From Vagococcus luciliae (GTDB lineage Bacteria; Bacillota; Bacilli; Lactobacillales; Vagococcaceae), in assembly GCF_024637875.1 (NCBI RefSeq), contig NZ_CP102451.1, forward strand, positions 995,001 to 1,059,000: a stretch of DNA of 64,000 bases, read 5' to 3'. A program made the position numbers and the translations under genes. This document shows, piece after piece, positions 22,672-31,723 of the stretch; positions within the stretch are counted from its first letter, which is position 1, and each line of letters starts with the position of its first letter. The notes below the pieces were generated by a model, which saw nothing but the letters and a program-made list of their open reading frames with translations, did no database searches and had not been told where the DNA came from.

Positions 22672-22788
22672 GTGCGGTGACGATGGCAAGAAGGATACAC
22701 CTGTAACCATGTCGAACACAGAAGTTAAGCTTCTTAGCGCCGAGGGTAGTGAAGGGTTTCCCTTTGTGAGAGTAGGACGTTGCCGTGC
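22672..22788 (+). rRNA. rrf: 5S ribosomal RNA
   Basis: The gene has the typical 117-nt layout. GTGCGGTGACG at the 5' end pairs with CGTTGCCGTGC at the 3' end using several G-U pairs. The core ACCATGTCGAACACAGAAGTTAAG and the AGTAGGACG end are conserved. Confidence 0.95.
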
Positions 22789-22814
22789 TTTTTGTATTAA
22801 TTCAAATATAAATG

Positions 22815-22855
22815 AAAAAGGGAGGTACATTTAATTATGTTATCTCCTTTTTTTT
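22815..22855 (+). terminator. rRNA operon terminator
   Basis: AAAAAGGGAG (22815-22824) pairs with CTCCTTTTTT (from 22844) with one G-U pair, followed by a T run. It lies about 27 bp after the 5S gene. Confidence 0.75.
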
Positions 22856-23128
22856 GTTATAATATACATGTTTTATAATAATAAAGTGAGAATAAGTAAT
22901 GAAATTACACAAATCATTATAAAATATAGTGAAAATATGATAAACTCATATATGAGGTTTTTTTAAGATTTGATTGTTATTGTTGACGTAGAATAGTATT
23001 TACAATAAACTAGTCAAAGATTTATAAGTAAAAATAGGTCTCAAGTCCTATTATAAATTCAATCATATGCTTGATATAATTTAACTTAAATGATTGTAAA
23101 ATGAGTTGAAAGTAAAGGAGTGCTATGT
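22856..23128. other. Non-coding region before dlt operon with promoter-like elements
   Basis: No gene is visible here. A palindrome CTCATATATGAG (22945-22956) followed by GTTTTTTT resembles a small terminator. TTGACG (22983-22988) with TAAACT 17 bp later is one possible promoter. TATAAT at 23075-23080 with TTATAA 18 bp upstream is another, closer to dltX. Confidence 0.4.
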
Positions 23129-23284
23129 ATGGAATTAAAAAAAATTGAAGTGCCAGAAAATACGAAAAGATGGATGAGTTTCGTTGGAAGAACACTTTTT
23201 TATGCAGCCATAATACTTGTATTAATTTATTTGTATCAATATAGCCATGTGGGTGGGGGCTCTTTCATATATAATCAATTTTAA
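23129..23284 (+). CDS. dltX: DltX, small membrane protein of teichoic acid D-alanylation
   Basis: A 51-residue protein begins MELKKIEVPENTKRWMSF. It has one transmembrane helix (about residues 24-37) and ends in HVGGGSFIYNQF, the conserved C-terminus of DltX. In related bacteria DltX delivers D-alanine across the membrane together with DltB, DltC and DltD. A good ribosome site (AAAGGAG) lies 8 bp upstream, and dltA follows after 17 bp. The ATG at 23125 is out of frame with this protein. Short length makes it easy to miss, but position and C-terminal motif make the call strong. Confidence 0.92.
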   Translation: MELKKIEVPENTKRWMSFVGRTLFYAAIILVLIYLYQYSHVGGGSFIYNQF

Positions 23285-23301
23285 AAAGGAGCTAGTAAAT
23301 A

Positions 23302-24813
23302 ATGTTAAATGAAATTGTAGAAAAAATTAAAGATATTTCATTAAATAGTGAAGAAACTATCTTTTTTGAAGAAAATAATCGTCAATACTCTTATAAAGAG
23401 TTAGATAAATTGTCAGATTCTCTTGCTGGATTTTTAGAAGAAAGATATCCAGTGAAAACGCCTGTTATTGTTTATGGGGCTCAAGAAGCTTTAATGATTA
23501 TCTCGTTTTTAGCTTGTACTAAATCGGGTCATTCATATGTACCTATTGATGATCACACACCTAAAGAACGAGTATCAATGATTGTTGAAGAAGCAAATGC
23601 TTCTTGTGTTTTATCTTTGTCTGATTGGCCATTAGATACAAAAGAAGTTTATGATAGACAAACAGTTATTTCTTTGATGAATGATGAAAAAGAATATTTA
23701 GCAAAACAAGTGGTGTGTGAAAATGATGTGTATTATATTATTTTTACATCTGGAACAACTGGGAAGCCAAAAGGGGTGCAAATCACTTATAATAATTTAA
23801 TTAGTTTTACCAATTGGATGTTGAGTGATTTTTATTTGAAAAAAAATCAACGTTTTTTATGTCAAGCACCATTTTCATTTGATTTATCAGTGATGGATTT
23901 GTATCCTGCTTTATTATCAGCTGGAACGCTTATCCCAATGCCGAAAACAATGATTGAAAATTTTCCGTTATTATTCAAATCAATTCCAGAAATGGCCTTG
24001 AATGTCTGGGTGTCAACTCCTTCATTAATTGAAATGGTATTATTGAATCCAGAATTTGATTCAAAACATTTACCAACATTAGAGAACTTTGAATTTTGTG
24101 GTGAAGAATTACCAAAAAATACTGCTCAAAAATTGTTGGACCGTTTCCCTAATGCTAAAATTTATAATACATATGGTCCAACAGAAACAACTGTTGCAAT
24201 TACGAATATTATAATTACGCAAGATGTTCTAGATAACTATGAACGAGTACCACTTGGAAAAGTTAAAAGTGATACAACAATTCATATTTTGAATGATAAG
24301 GGTGAAAAATTACCTAGTGGTGAAATTGGTGAAATTGTTATTTCTGGTCCAAGTGTATCTATAGGTTATTTTAATAATCCTGAAAAAACAAAAGATGTGT
24401 TTTTTGAATTTGAAGGGGTACCATCCTATCGAACTGGAGATGCAGGTCTGATCAAAGACGATTTGTTATTTTATAAAGGAAGAATGGATTTTCAAATTAA
24501 GTTAAATGGTTATAGAATGGAATTAGGTGATATTGATCACCATTTAATCACTCTTCCAGAAATTCGTTCTGCATGTTCTGTTCCAAAATATAACAAATCT
24601 GGTAAGGTACAACAATTATTAGCTTATGTAGTTTTGGAAACACCTATTGAAAAAGCAGATGAAAAAAGTTTGACTCAAAAATTAAAAGAGGACTTAAATA
24701 AAACAGTGATGGATTATATGGTACCACATCGTTTTGTCTTTGTTGAAAGTCTTCCAATGACACAAAACGGAAAAATAGATCGTAAACAATTAATAAATGA
24801 GGTGAATAGTTAA
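23302..24813 (+). CDS. dltA: D-alanine--[D-alanyl carrier protein] ligase
   Basis: The protein has 503 residues and is an acyl-adenylate-forming enzyme. It has the phosphate loop IIFTSGTTGKPKGVQ near residue 148, YNTYGPTETTVA near 290, YRTGDAG near 376, and the C-terminal catalytic lysine in MTQNGKIDRKQL near 492. It activates D-alanine with ATP and loads it onto DltC in the cytoplasm, the first step of teichoic acid D-alanylation. The stop overlaps the dltB start by one base, indicating coupling. Confidence 0.96.
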   Translation: MLNEIVEKIKDISLNSEETIFFEENNRQYSYKELDKLSDSLAGFLEERYPVKTPVIVYGAQEALMIISFLACTKSGHSYVPIDDHTPKERVSMIVEEANASCVLSLSDWPLDTKEVYDRQTVISLMNDEKEYLAKQVVCENDVYYIIFTSGTTGKPKGVQITYNNLISFTNWMLSDFYLKKNQRFLCQAPFSFDLSVMDLYPALLSAGTLIPMPKTMIENFPLLFKSIPEMALNVWVSTPSLIEMVLLNPEFDSKHLPTLENFEFCGEELPKNTAQKLLDRFPNAKIYNTYGPTETTVAITNIIITQDVLDNYERVPLGKVKSDTTIHILNDKGEKLPSGEIGEIVISGPSVSIGYFNNPEKTKDVFFEFEGVPSYRTGDAGLIKDDLLFYKGRMDFQIKLNGYRMELGDIDHHLITLPEIRSACSVPKYNKSGKVQQLLAYVVLETPIEKADEKSLTQKLKEDLNKTVMDYMVPHRFVFVESLPMTQNGKIDRKQLINEVNS

Positions 24814-26036
24814 TGAGTCAGCTAGCACAGTTGATCCCATACTTGACTCCTTATGAAAAACCTTTTTATTTTATTATATTAGGTGTGTTGTTTATCCCAT
24901 CGATTCTTTTATCATTAAACGGTAAAAGAATGATGTGGTATCAAAACTTTTTAACTATTTTCTTTTTATGGATTAGTTTTGGTGGCCCAAATTCAAAACA
25001 GGGACTGGCTTTAATTGCTTATATGATTTGGCAAACACTATTAACAGCTATATACTTTAAATATCGACAAAAAGATAATAAAAGTAGTGTTTTTTACTTA
25101 GCAGTTTTGCTAAATTTATTGCCGATGTTTATTATTAAACTTTCACCATTTTTTGGTTCTCAATCGATTTTAGCTTTTCTAGGTTATTCTTATTTAACCT
25201 TTAAATCTGTTCAAGTCGTGATGGAAATACGTGATGGAATATTAAAGGAATTTAATATTAAATATTATATTCAATTTTTAATTTTCTTTCCAACTATTTC
25301 ATCTGGACCAATTGATCGCTATCGCCGATTTTTAAAAGATTATTTAAATCCGCCAGACAAAGAAAAATATGTTGAGTTATTACAAAAAGGTATTCATTAC
25401 ATATTCTTAGGTTTATTATATAAATTTATTATAGGATATGTTTTAGGTAGTCAATTATTACCAACAGTTCAAGGATTTGCACTAGGTGGAACGGCTCCTG
25501 TTCTTGGAACGATTGGATATATGTATGTGTATAGTTTTTATTTATTTTTTGATTTTGCTGGTTATAGTTTGTTTGCAGTAGGGACAAGTTATTTACTTGG
25601 TTATGAAACACCTATGAACTTTAATAAACCATTTATTAGTCCCAACATTAAAGAATTTTGGAATAGATGGCACATCACTTTATCATTTTGGTTTAGAGAT
25701 TATGTTTACATGAGATTGATGTTTACGTTATTAAAGAAAAAAGTATTTAAGAGTCGTGTTGTGGCATCAAATGTTGGGTATTTCGGCTTGTTCCTATTAA
25801 TGGGATTATGGCACGGATTAACCTGGTATTACATTGTATATGGTATTTACCATGCTTTATTAATTTGTATTAATGATGCTTGGTTGAGATATAAAAAGAA
25901 ACATAAAGACAAATTGCCAAGTAATCGTTGGACGCATGCTTTAGCAATCTTTATTACATTTAATGCAGTATGTTTTAGTTTCTTGATTTTCTCAGGATTT
26001 TTGGATACATTAATTAAACAATTTATCTTAGTATAG
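24813..26036 (+). CDS. dltB: MBOAT-family D-alanyl transfer protein
   Basis: This 407-residue polytopic protein belongs to the membrane-bound O-acyltransferase family. The conserved motif KEFWNRWHITLSFWFRDYVY and the catalytic histidine in GLWHGLTWYYI are both present, along with about ten hydrophobic segments. DltB takes D-alanine from the DltC carrier and moves it across the membrane. It lies within the tight dlt operon, 13 bp ahead of dltC. Length matches the family. Confidence 0.96.
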   Translation: MSQLAQLIPYLTPYEKPFYFIILGVLFIPSILLSLNGKRMMWYQNFLTIFFLWISFGGPNSKQGLALIAYMIWQTLLTAIYFKYRQKDNKSSVFYLAVLLNLLPMFIIKLSPFFGSQSILAFLGYSYLTFKSVQVVMEIRDGILKEFNIKYYIQFLIFFPTISSGPIDRYRRFLKDYLNPPDKEKYVELLQKGIHYIFLGLLYKFIIGYVLGSQLLPTVQGFALGGTAPVLGTIGYMYVYSFYLFFDFAGYSLFAVGTSYLLGYETPMNFNKPFISPNIKEFWNRWHITLSFWFRDYVYMRLMFTLLKKKVFKSRVVASNVGYFGLFLLMGLWHGLTWYYIVYGIYHALLICINDAWLRYKKKHKDKLPSNRWTHALAIFITFNAVCFSFLIFSGFLDTLIKQFILV

Positions 26037-26049
26037 GAGATGGCTAAAA

Positions 26050-26286
26050 ATGAACGTAAAAGACACAGTATTAAGCATTTTAGAAGATTTAACAGGAAGT
26101 GATTTTTCAGATCAAATGACTGTTGATTTATATGAAGAAGGTATTTTAGATTCAATGGCTACTGTTCAAATGTTAGTAGAAATTGATGGTCAATTAGGTA
26201 TAACTGTTCCTGTTTCGGAATATGAAAGAAGTGAGTGGGCGACTCCTGAACAAATTATTGCACAGGTTGAAGCTTTACAATCATGA
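26050..26286 (+). CDS. dltC: D-alanyl carrier protein
   Basis: A 78-residue acyl-carrier-like protein has the phosphopantetheine serine in EEGILDSMATVQML (about residue 36). DltA charges it with D-alanine and DltB unloads it. The stop codon overlaps the dltD start (ATGA), a classic coupled arrangement. Length and motif are standard. Confidence 0.96.
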   Translation: MNVKDTVLSILEDLTGSDFSDQMTVDLYEEGILDSMATVQMLVEIDGQLGITVPVSEYERSEWATPEQIIAQVEALQS

Positions 26287-27542
26287 CACTAAAGAAAAAA
26301 ATATTTTTCGCCGTTGGCCCGTTTGCAGTAGCAGCTTTGTTCATAGTAGCTTTATTGTATTCGCCACTAGAATTTATTAAGGAACCTTCAGAAAAGAAAG
26401 TGCATGAAGCTGCATCGTCTATGTCTGTTAATGTATTAAAAGGCTCTGAAATAAAAAGAGAAGCAATGGAATCTGGAAAGTATTTACCATTCTTTGGTTC
26501 ATCTGAATTAAGTCGTGTGAATCCTTTTCATCCATCTGTACTGGCAAAAAAATATGATAGATCTTATGAACCGTTCCTCTTAGGAGCGCCAGGAACGCAA
26601 TCTTTAACGCACTTTTTTATGTTAAATTCTGTTAAAAAACCATTAGAAAATAAAAAGGTTGTATTTATTATTTCTCCACAATGGTTTGTTAAAAAAGGTG
26701 TATCAGATCCCATGTACTCTCTTTTTTATTCACCGATTGAAACGTATGAATGGTTAGTAGATTTAGATGAAACAGATCAAACAGATCAATATATTGCTGG
26801 TCGGTTGCTTGAATTTGAAAGTGTAAAATCTGATACTCAGTTAAAGAAAATGTTGTTAAAAGTAAAAAATGGTGAAGAACTATCAAAAGCTGATAGAAGA
26901 AAAGCTTATTATAAATATAAACGTCTTAAAAATGAAGATTTACTATTTGGTCAAATTGGAATTGTTTCTAAAAACAAACGGATTGATAAACAAGCAACAT
27001 ATTTACCAAATCAATATAATTTTAATGAGCTTGATGCATTAGCTTATAAAATTGGACAAGAAAAAACAAATAATAACCCATTTGAAATTTCAAATGGATT
27101 CTACTCAAATAGAATTATGCCGATGAAAGGGAAGTTAAAGGATTCTCAAAAGAAATTTAACTATATCTCTTCACCAGAATATGCTGATTTTGAAGCATTT
27201 TTGGAGTTACTTGCTAAAAATAATATTGATGCCATGTTTGTTATTCCACCTGTGAATAAGTTGTGGTCTGATTATACAGGATTATCAACTGAGATGTTAG
27301 ATGATTTTTCTAAAAAGATTAATTATCAATTAACCTCACAAGGCTTTAATAATATTGTAGATTTTACTGATAAACGTGGTGAAAAATACTTCATGGAAGA
27401 CACGATTCATATTGGTTGGCGTGGATGGTTAGAAATGGATACTCAGTTACAAGAGTTTTTAAAATCTGATTCCAAACCTGATTATAAAATGAATCCAGAA
27501 TTATTCTTTAGTAAAGAATGGCAGACAGAACAATATAAATAA
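26283..27542 (+). CDS. dltD: D-alanyl-lipoteichoic acid transfer protein
   Basis: The 419-residue protein has an N-terminal membrane anchor (about residues 7-28) and an extracellular SGNH-like domain. The nucleophile serine lies in FFGSSELSR near residue 77 and the catalytic Asp/His pair in DTIHIGWRGW near residue 376. DltD moves D-alanine onto lipoteichoic acid outside the membrane. It ends the dlt operon, and a terminator follows within 10 bp. D-alanylation lowers surface negative charge and contributes to tolerance of cationic peptides. Confidence 0.95.
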   Translation: MTLKKKIFFAVGPFAVAALFIVALLYSPLEFIKEPSEKKVHEAASSMSVNVLKGSEIKREAMESGKYLPFFGSSELSRVNPFHPSVLAKKYDRSYEPFLLGAPGTQSLTHFFMLNSVKKPLENKKVVFIISPQWFVKKGVSDPMYSLFYSPIETYEWLVDLDETDQTDQYIAGRLLEFESVKSDTQLKKMLLKVKNGEELSKADRRKAYYKYKRLKNEDLLFGQIGIVSKNKRIDKQATYLPNQYNFNELDALAYKIGQEKTNNNPFEISNGFYSNRIMPMKGKLKDSQKKFNYISSPEYADFEAFLELLAKNNIDAMFVIPPVNKLWSDYTGLSTEMLDDFSKKINYQLTSQGFNNIVDFTDKRGEKYFMEDTIHIGWRGWLEMDTQLQEFLKSDSKPDYKMNPELFFSKEWQTEQYK

Positions 27543-27548
27543 ACAAAA

Positions 27549-27582
27549 ACTCCATTTACCTAAACAGTAAGTGGAGTCTTTT
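27549..27582. terminator. dlt operon terminator, shared with convergent LysR gene
   Basis: ACTCCATTTAC (27549-27559) pairs with GTAAGTGGAGT (27567-27577) with one G-U pair, followed by CTTTTT. The stop codon of the convergent LysR gene (27560-27562) lies in the loop. On the minus strand the hairpin is followed by TTTTTG, so it may serve both genes. Confidence 0.85.
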
Positions 27583-28450
27583 TATGCTCTTTTAAGGAAT
27601 CTAAAAAGAATCGTGTGGAGGCATTGATTGGTTGATTTTTATTCATCACAACATAAAAATTTTGATGTAAATCAATGTCTTCTAGATGAATTTGGCTAAT
27701 AGATTGATTTATTAGTTCTAAATTGATGGATGATGCATAGATAAAACTAATTCCTCTATTGTGTAAAATCATTTGTTTAATTAAATTAATATTACCGACA
27801 TATTGTTTATGAGAAAAGTAATCGAGTGATAGATTTTGTTTATCTAATAATAGCATCATAGCATCACTGATACCAGATCCTTTTTCTCTAAAAATAACGG
27901 TTTCATTTTCTAAATCTTTTAGAGAAACTTCTTGGTTTGCTAGTGGATGGGAATTTGAGCAAATACAAATAATACTATCTTTAAAAAAGATTTCTTTTGC
28001 TAGTGATTTATCTTCAATCGGACCTGAGATGAGGGCTAAATCAATTTTGTGAGCATGAATCAATTTAAGCAATCCTTTTGTATTATCAACCATTAGAGAG
28101 ATAGACGATTTTGGGTAGCGGTTTGAATATTCGGTAATATATTGTGGAATCCAGTATTCACCAATGGTTTTACTAGCACCGATGCGAAGTGAGACAGTGT
28201 TTGTCAAATAAGAATTAATTTGTAATATCTCACTTTTTAGATTTTTTATTTTTTTATAGAGATAAAGACCTTCAGGGGTAATTGTTAAGGTTTTATCCTG
28301 ATACTTAACAAGGGAAACCCCTAACTCTTTTTCTATATATTGTATATGCTTTGTCACAGCTGGTTGAGTAAAGTTTAAAATTTGGGCTGTTTTTGTATAA
28401 TTTTTTGTTTCTACTAAAACTAAAAACGTATCGTAACGATAATCCAACAT
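27560..28450 (-). CDS. LysR-family transcriptional regulator
   Basis: The 296-residue protein has an N-terminal LysR helix-turn-helix (FLVLVETKNYTKTAQILNFT then QPAVTKHIQYIEKELG, residues 8-50) and a substrate-binding domain from about residue 88. It diverges from the sulfur transport cluster, with 164 bp between. LysR regulators usually activate the divergent operon on binding a small metabolite, so it probably controls the YeeE/CDR/Tau genes in response to sulfur status. It may be CysB-like in role; that is inference from context. A candidate binding site lies at 28535-28549. Confidence 0.88.
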   Translation of the reverse strand: MLDYRYDTFLVLVETKNYTKTAQILNFTQPAVTKHIQYIEKELGVSLVKYQDKTLTITPEGLYLYKKIKNLKSEILQINSYLTNTVSLRIGASKTIGEYWIPQYITEYSNRYPKSSISLMVDNTKGLLKLIHAHKIDLALISGPIEDKSLAKEIFFKDSIICICSNSHPLANQEVSLKDLENETVIFREKGSGISDAMMLLLDKQNLSLDYFSHKQYVGNINLIKQMILHNRGISFIYASSINLELINQSISQIHLEDIDLHQNFYVVMNKNQPINASTRFFLDSLKEHKKTPLTV

Positions 28451-28534
28451 TCCTTTAACCTCCTTATACCTACCCCCCTATTATACATTATTTTTCCATA
28501 AAAAGAATTAACTATGACAATTTAGTATAGCACT

Positions 28535-28549
28535 ATAACAAAGTGTTAT
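28535..28549. promoter_or_regulatory. Candidate LysR operator, ATAACA-AAG-TGTTAT
   Basis: A perfect inverted repeat with 6-bp arms and 3-bp centre fits the T-N11-A form of LysR boxes. It lies between the divergent LysR gene and the YeeE gene, about 66 bp before the YeeE start. Confidence 0.5.
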
Positions 28550-28614
28550 TTTATTTTTGTGATAATTTGCACTAATATAGATTGTGTAATAAGTAACAAG
28601 AAGGAGGAAATAAA

Positions 28615-29928
28615 ATGGAAAATGTCAATATCGATGAAAGGGAATCGTTTAAAAGATTTCAGCCACTCATAGCTATTATTATTGTGATTTTATTATTAAT
28701 GTTTGGTAATTATCTAGGAAATCAGAAAGCGGTTTTACCCATTCAATTATTTTCGGGTGTTTTATTAGGGGCAACATTAACAAGAGCGCGTTTTGGGTTT
28801 GCCGGTGGTATCAAACGAATTTATGTTAGAGGAGAAGGCAGTTTAACGAAAGCGCTATTAATTATGTTGTTTGTTACGATGTTCTTATTTATGGGAATAC
28901 AATGGTATGCAGCGCAAAATGGAGCTGTTCCAGCATTTTTAGCTGCTGAAGGTGAAGCCATTATTCCAGGTACACAAAATGTGTACATGGCTAATTTAGC
29001 AACTATACTTGGTGGAATATTATTTGGAATGGGAATGATATTTGCCGGAGGGTGTGCTTCAGGGACGTTGACTGATATGGGTGAAGGAGAAGGACGTGCG
29101 ATGTTTGTCTTTTTATTCTTTATACTAGGATCAGCACCTGGAGAGTTAGCTAGATACAAATTTGACCAATCATCATTAGGTAAAGTAGGGGTACAAAGTT
29201 ATTTACCTGATACATTTGGTTACATTGGAGCATTAGCCGTATCTGGTTTAATTTTATTATTTATCTATTGGTTAGTTTTAAAATACGAGAAAAAACGTAA
29301 AGAAGAAAATACTTATATGGATCCTTTAGGTGATTGGGAAGACTTTGAGAAACCTTTAGCTATTGAAACCTCTGAAGAAACATCATTGTTTAGTTACAAA
29401 ACATATCATAAATTGTTTATTGAACGTTGGAGTTTTAAAACAGGTGCCGTTGTAATTGCTGTTATTTGTACATTTATATTGTTAACAACGAATAAAGCTT
29501 GGGGTGTGACAAGTGCTTTTTCAAAATTAGAAATCGCTTTATTACAGCCGCTAGGAGTTGAATTTGCTTCTCCTGCATTTGATAAATTAAATATGTCTGT
29601 CAGTGAAGGGTTATTAACAGATGGTGGAACGATTCGAAATTTAGGGATTGTTGTTGGAGCGGCTTTATCATTTTTAATGGCTGGCAGATTTAAATTTGCG
29701 ATGAAATTAAATAAACGAGATATCCCTTACTTTGTTGTTGGTGGTTTATTAATGGGATTTGGCGCAAGACTTGCTAAAGGATGTAATGCTGGGGCAATGT
29801 ATTCAGCCATCTCGACATTCTCAGTATCAGGTTGGGTCTTTACAATTGCAATGGTCGTTGGCGGATTAATTAGTCTAAAACTTTTTGCTGGTAAGATGTC
29901 TTTAATACCAGCAAGTAGAAAAAAATAG
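28615..29928 (+). CDS. YeeE/YedE-family sulfur (thiosulfate-type) transporter
   Basis: The 437-residue polytopic protein has the two signature cysteine motifs of the YeeE/YedE (TsuA) family: FAGGCASGTLTDMGEG near residue 145 and LAKGCNAGAMYSAIS near residue 390. In TsuA, conserved cysteines pass thiosulfate through the membrane. The two-repeat architecture is visible, with a hydrophilic linker around residues 220-260. An AGGAGG ribosome site precedes the ATG. The next gene encodes a persulfide-handling enzyme, supporting a reduced-sulfur substrate. The exact ligand (thiosulfate, sulfide or persulfide) is not determined by sequence. Confidence 0.87.
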   Translation: MENVNIDERESFKRFQPLIAIIIVILLLMFGNYLGNQKAVLPIQLFSGVLLGATLTRARFGFAGGIKRIYVRGEGSLTKALLIMLFVTMFLFMGIQWYAAQNGAVPAFLAAEGEAIIPGTQNVYMANLATILGGILFGMGMIFAGGCASGTLTDMGEGEGRAMFVFLFFILGSAPGELARYKFDQSSLGKVGVQSYLPDTFGYIGALAVSGLILLFIYWLVLKYEKKRKEENTYMDPLGDWEDFEKPLAIETSEETSLFSYKTYHKLFIERWSFKTGAVVIAVICTFILLTTNKAWGVTSAFSKLEIALLQPLGVEFASPAFDKLNMSVSEGLLTDGGTIRNLGIVVGAALSFLMAGRFKFAMKLNKRDIPYFVVGGLLMGFGARLAKGCNAGAMYSAISTFSVSGWVFTIAMVVGGLISLKLFAGKMSLIPASRKK

Positions 29929-29950
29929 AAAATATAGGAGGAGTTTTATC

Positions 29951-31654
29951 ATGAGTAAACGCGTATTAATTATCGGTGGGGTTGCAGGGGGAGCATCAAC
30001 TGCAGCACGAGTTAGAAGAATAGATGAATTTGCAGAAATTATTATGTTTGAAAAAGGGCCTTTCGTTTCATTCTCAAACTGTGCTTTACCATTTCATTTA
30101 AGTGGTGTAGTAGCTGAGGCAGATGATTTAGTTTTAATGTCTCCAGAGGTTTTCCATAAACAATATAATATTACGGCAAAAGTGAATCATGAAGTGATTG
30201 CTATCCATCCAGAAGAAAAGAAAATTACAGTAAAAAATGTGTTAACTGGTGAAACAATGGATGAAGAATACGATGAATTAGTATTATCACCAGGAGCAAA
30301 TCCTATTCTACCAAAAAGTATTAAAGGAATTGGATCAGATCATGTCTTTACTGTGAGAAATGTTCCTGACATTGATGCTATCAAGCATTATATTGATGAC
30401 AATCATATTAAAGATGTTGCAGTTGTTGGTGCTGGATTTATTGGGATTGAAGTGGCAGAAAACTTACAAATGGCTGGAAAACATGTCACCATTATTGAAG
30501 CAGCAAATCAAGTCATGGCACCGTTTGACTATGATATGGCTCAGATTTTACATAAAGAAATTATTGATAATGAGGTTGACTTAGTATTAGAAGATGGCGT
30601 GAAAGAAATCTTCTCAGATAGAGTGGTATTAGAGTCTGGTAAAGAAATACCTGCGAAAGCAGTGATTATGGCAATTGGGGTAACACCTGAATTAACATTA
30701 GCTAAATCAGCTGGATTAGAAATAGGAGAAACTGGCGGTATTAAAGTGAACCATCATTATTTAACATCTAAACCACATATTTATGCAGTTGGTGATGTGA
30801 TTGAAACAACTCACTTTATCACTCAAAAACCAACACGTTTAACTTTAGCAGGACCAGCTCAACGTCAAGCAAGAGCTGCGGCAGATCATATGTATGGTAA
30901 AACTTATCGTAATACAGGCGTTATCGGTTCATCAGTGATTCAATGTTTTGGTATGAATGCCGCGTCAACTGGTCTAAATGAAAAAGATTGTCAACGAGAA
31001 GGTATTGCTTACCAAACGGCATATGTTATCCCTAAAGATCGTGTAGGTCTTATGCCTAATGCGAAACCATTATTCTTTAAACTAATCTTTGCAGATCCTT
31101 CTGGACAAATTTTAGGCGCTCAAGCAATGGGACAAGGAAATGTTGACAAACGAATTGATGTCATCGCAGCAATGATTATGAATCATGCGAATATCGAAGA
31201 TTTAAAAGAATTGGAATTATCTTATTCTCCAATGTTTGGTACAGCCAAAGATGTGGTTAATATGGCAGCACTTGTTGCGATGAACGTTCTAAATGGAGAG
31301 TACAAACAAGTTCCCGTAACCGAAATTAGAGAGTTAGTGGAAAAAGATGCCTTTATTATTGATGCACGTGAACCACATGAATATGCTGAAGGGCACATTG
31401 TAAATGCAGTAAGTATTCCATTTAGTGAATTCCGTCAACGTTTGGATGAAATTCCAAAAGACAGACCAGTTTATGTCCATTGTTTATCTAGTCAACGTAG
31501 TTATAACATGGTAAAAGCACTACAAGCACATGGTTTTGATAATGTCTTTAACTTAATGGGGTCATTCTTAGGTGTTTGTATGTACGAATATTTCAATGAT
31601 CAACAAACAGGTCGTAACCCAATTGTGACAAATTATCGTTTCGACTTATTATAA
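29951..31654 (+). CDS. CoA-disulfide reductase / rhodanese fusion (persulfide reductase type)
   Basis: This 567-residue flavoprotein opens with the FAD fold VLIIGGVAGGASTAARVRR. It carries the redox cysteine C44 in SFSNCALP, an NAD(P)H fold (VAVVGAGFIGIEVAENL near residue 157), and a second FAD motif (IYAVGDVIE). A C-terminal rhodanese domain begins near residue 465 and has active cysteine C511 in HCLSSQRS. The fusion matches CoA-disulfide reductase isoforms that reduce CoA or other low-molecular-weight persulfides to sulfide. It follows the YeeE gene by 22 bp, so imported reduced sulfur may be handed to it. A terminator hairpin follows the stop. Confidence 0.92.
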   Translation: MSKRVLIIGGVAGGASTAARVRRIDEFAEIIMFEKGPFVSFSNCALPFHLSGVVAEADDLVLMSPEVFHKQYNITAKVNHEVIAIHPEEKKITVKNVLTGETMDEEYDELVLSPGANPILPKSIKGIGSDHVFTVRNVPDIDAIKHYIDDNHIKDVAVVGAGFIGIEVAENLQMAGKHVTIIEAANQVMAPFDYDMAQILHKEIIDNEVDLVLEDGVKEIFSDRVVLESGKEIPAKAVIMAIGVTPELTLAKSAGLEIGETGGIKVNHHYLTSKPHIYAVGDVIETTHFITQKPTRLTLAGPAQRQARAAADHMYGKTYRNTGVIGSSVIQCFGMNAASTGLNEKDCQREGIAYQTAYVIPKDRVGLMPNAKPLFFKLIFADPSGQILGAQAMGQGNVDKRIDVIAAMIMNHANIEDLKELELSYSPMFGTAKDVVNMAALVAMNVLNGEYKQVPVTEIRELVEKDAFIIDAREPHEYAEGHIVNAVSIPFSEFRQRLDEIPKDRPVYVHCLSSQRSYNMVKALQAHGFDNVFNLMGSFLGVCMYEYFNDQQTGRNPIVTNYRFDLL

Positions 31655-31660
31655 AATTTA

Positions 31661-31699
31661 TTGGGGCAAAACAGTAAGGGATTTTGCCCCAATCTTTTT
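31661..31699 (+). terminator. Terminator after CDR gene, inside the sulfur cluster
   Basis: TTGGGGCAAAA (31661-31671) pairs perfectly with TTTTGCCCCAA (31682-31692), followed by TCTTTTT. It lies between the CDR gene and the ABC importer genes with only 25 bp left before the next start, so it may act as a partial terminator. Confidence 0.88.
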
Positions 31700-31723
31700 A
31701 AATTAAAAAAGGTTGGTGAAGAT

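Noticed and set aside
22856-23128. Riboswitch or small gene in the spacer before dltX
   Set aside because: No recognised riboswitch core or coding frame with a ribosome site; only weak promoters and one short palindrome.
31661-31723. Upstream start for the ABC permease
   Set aside because: This start lies in the stem of a perfect terminator and adds residues unlike the family; ATG 31724 fits better.
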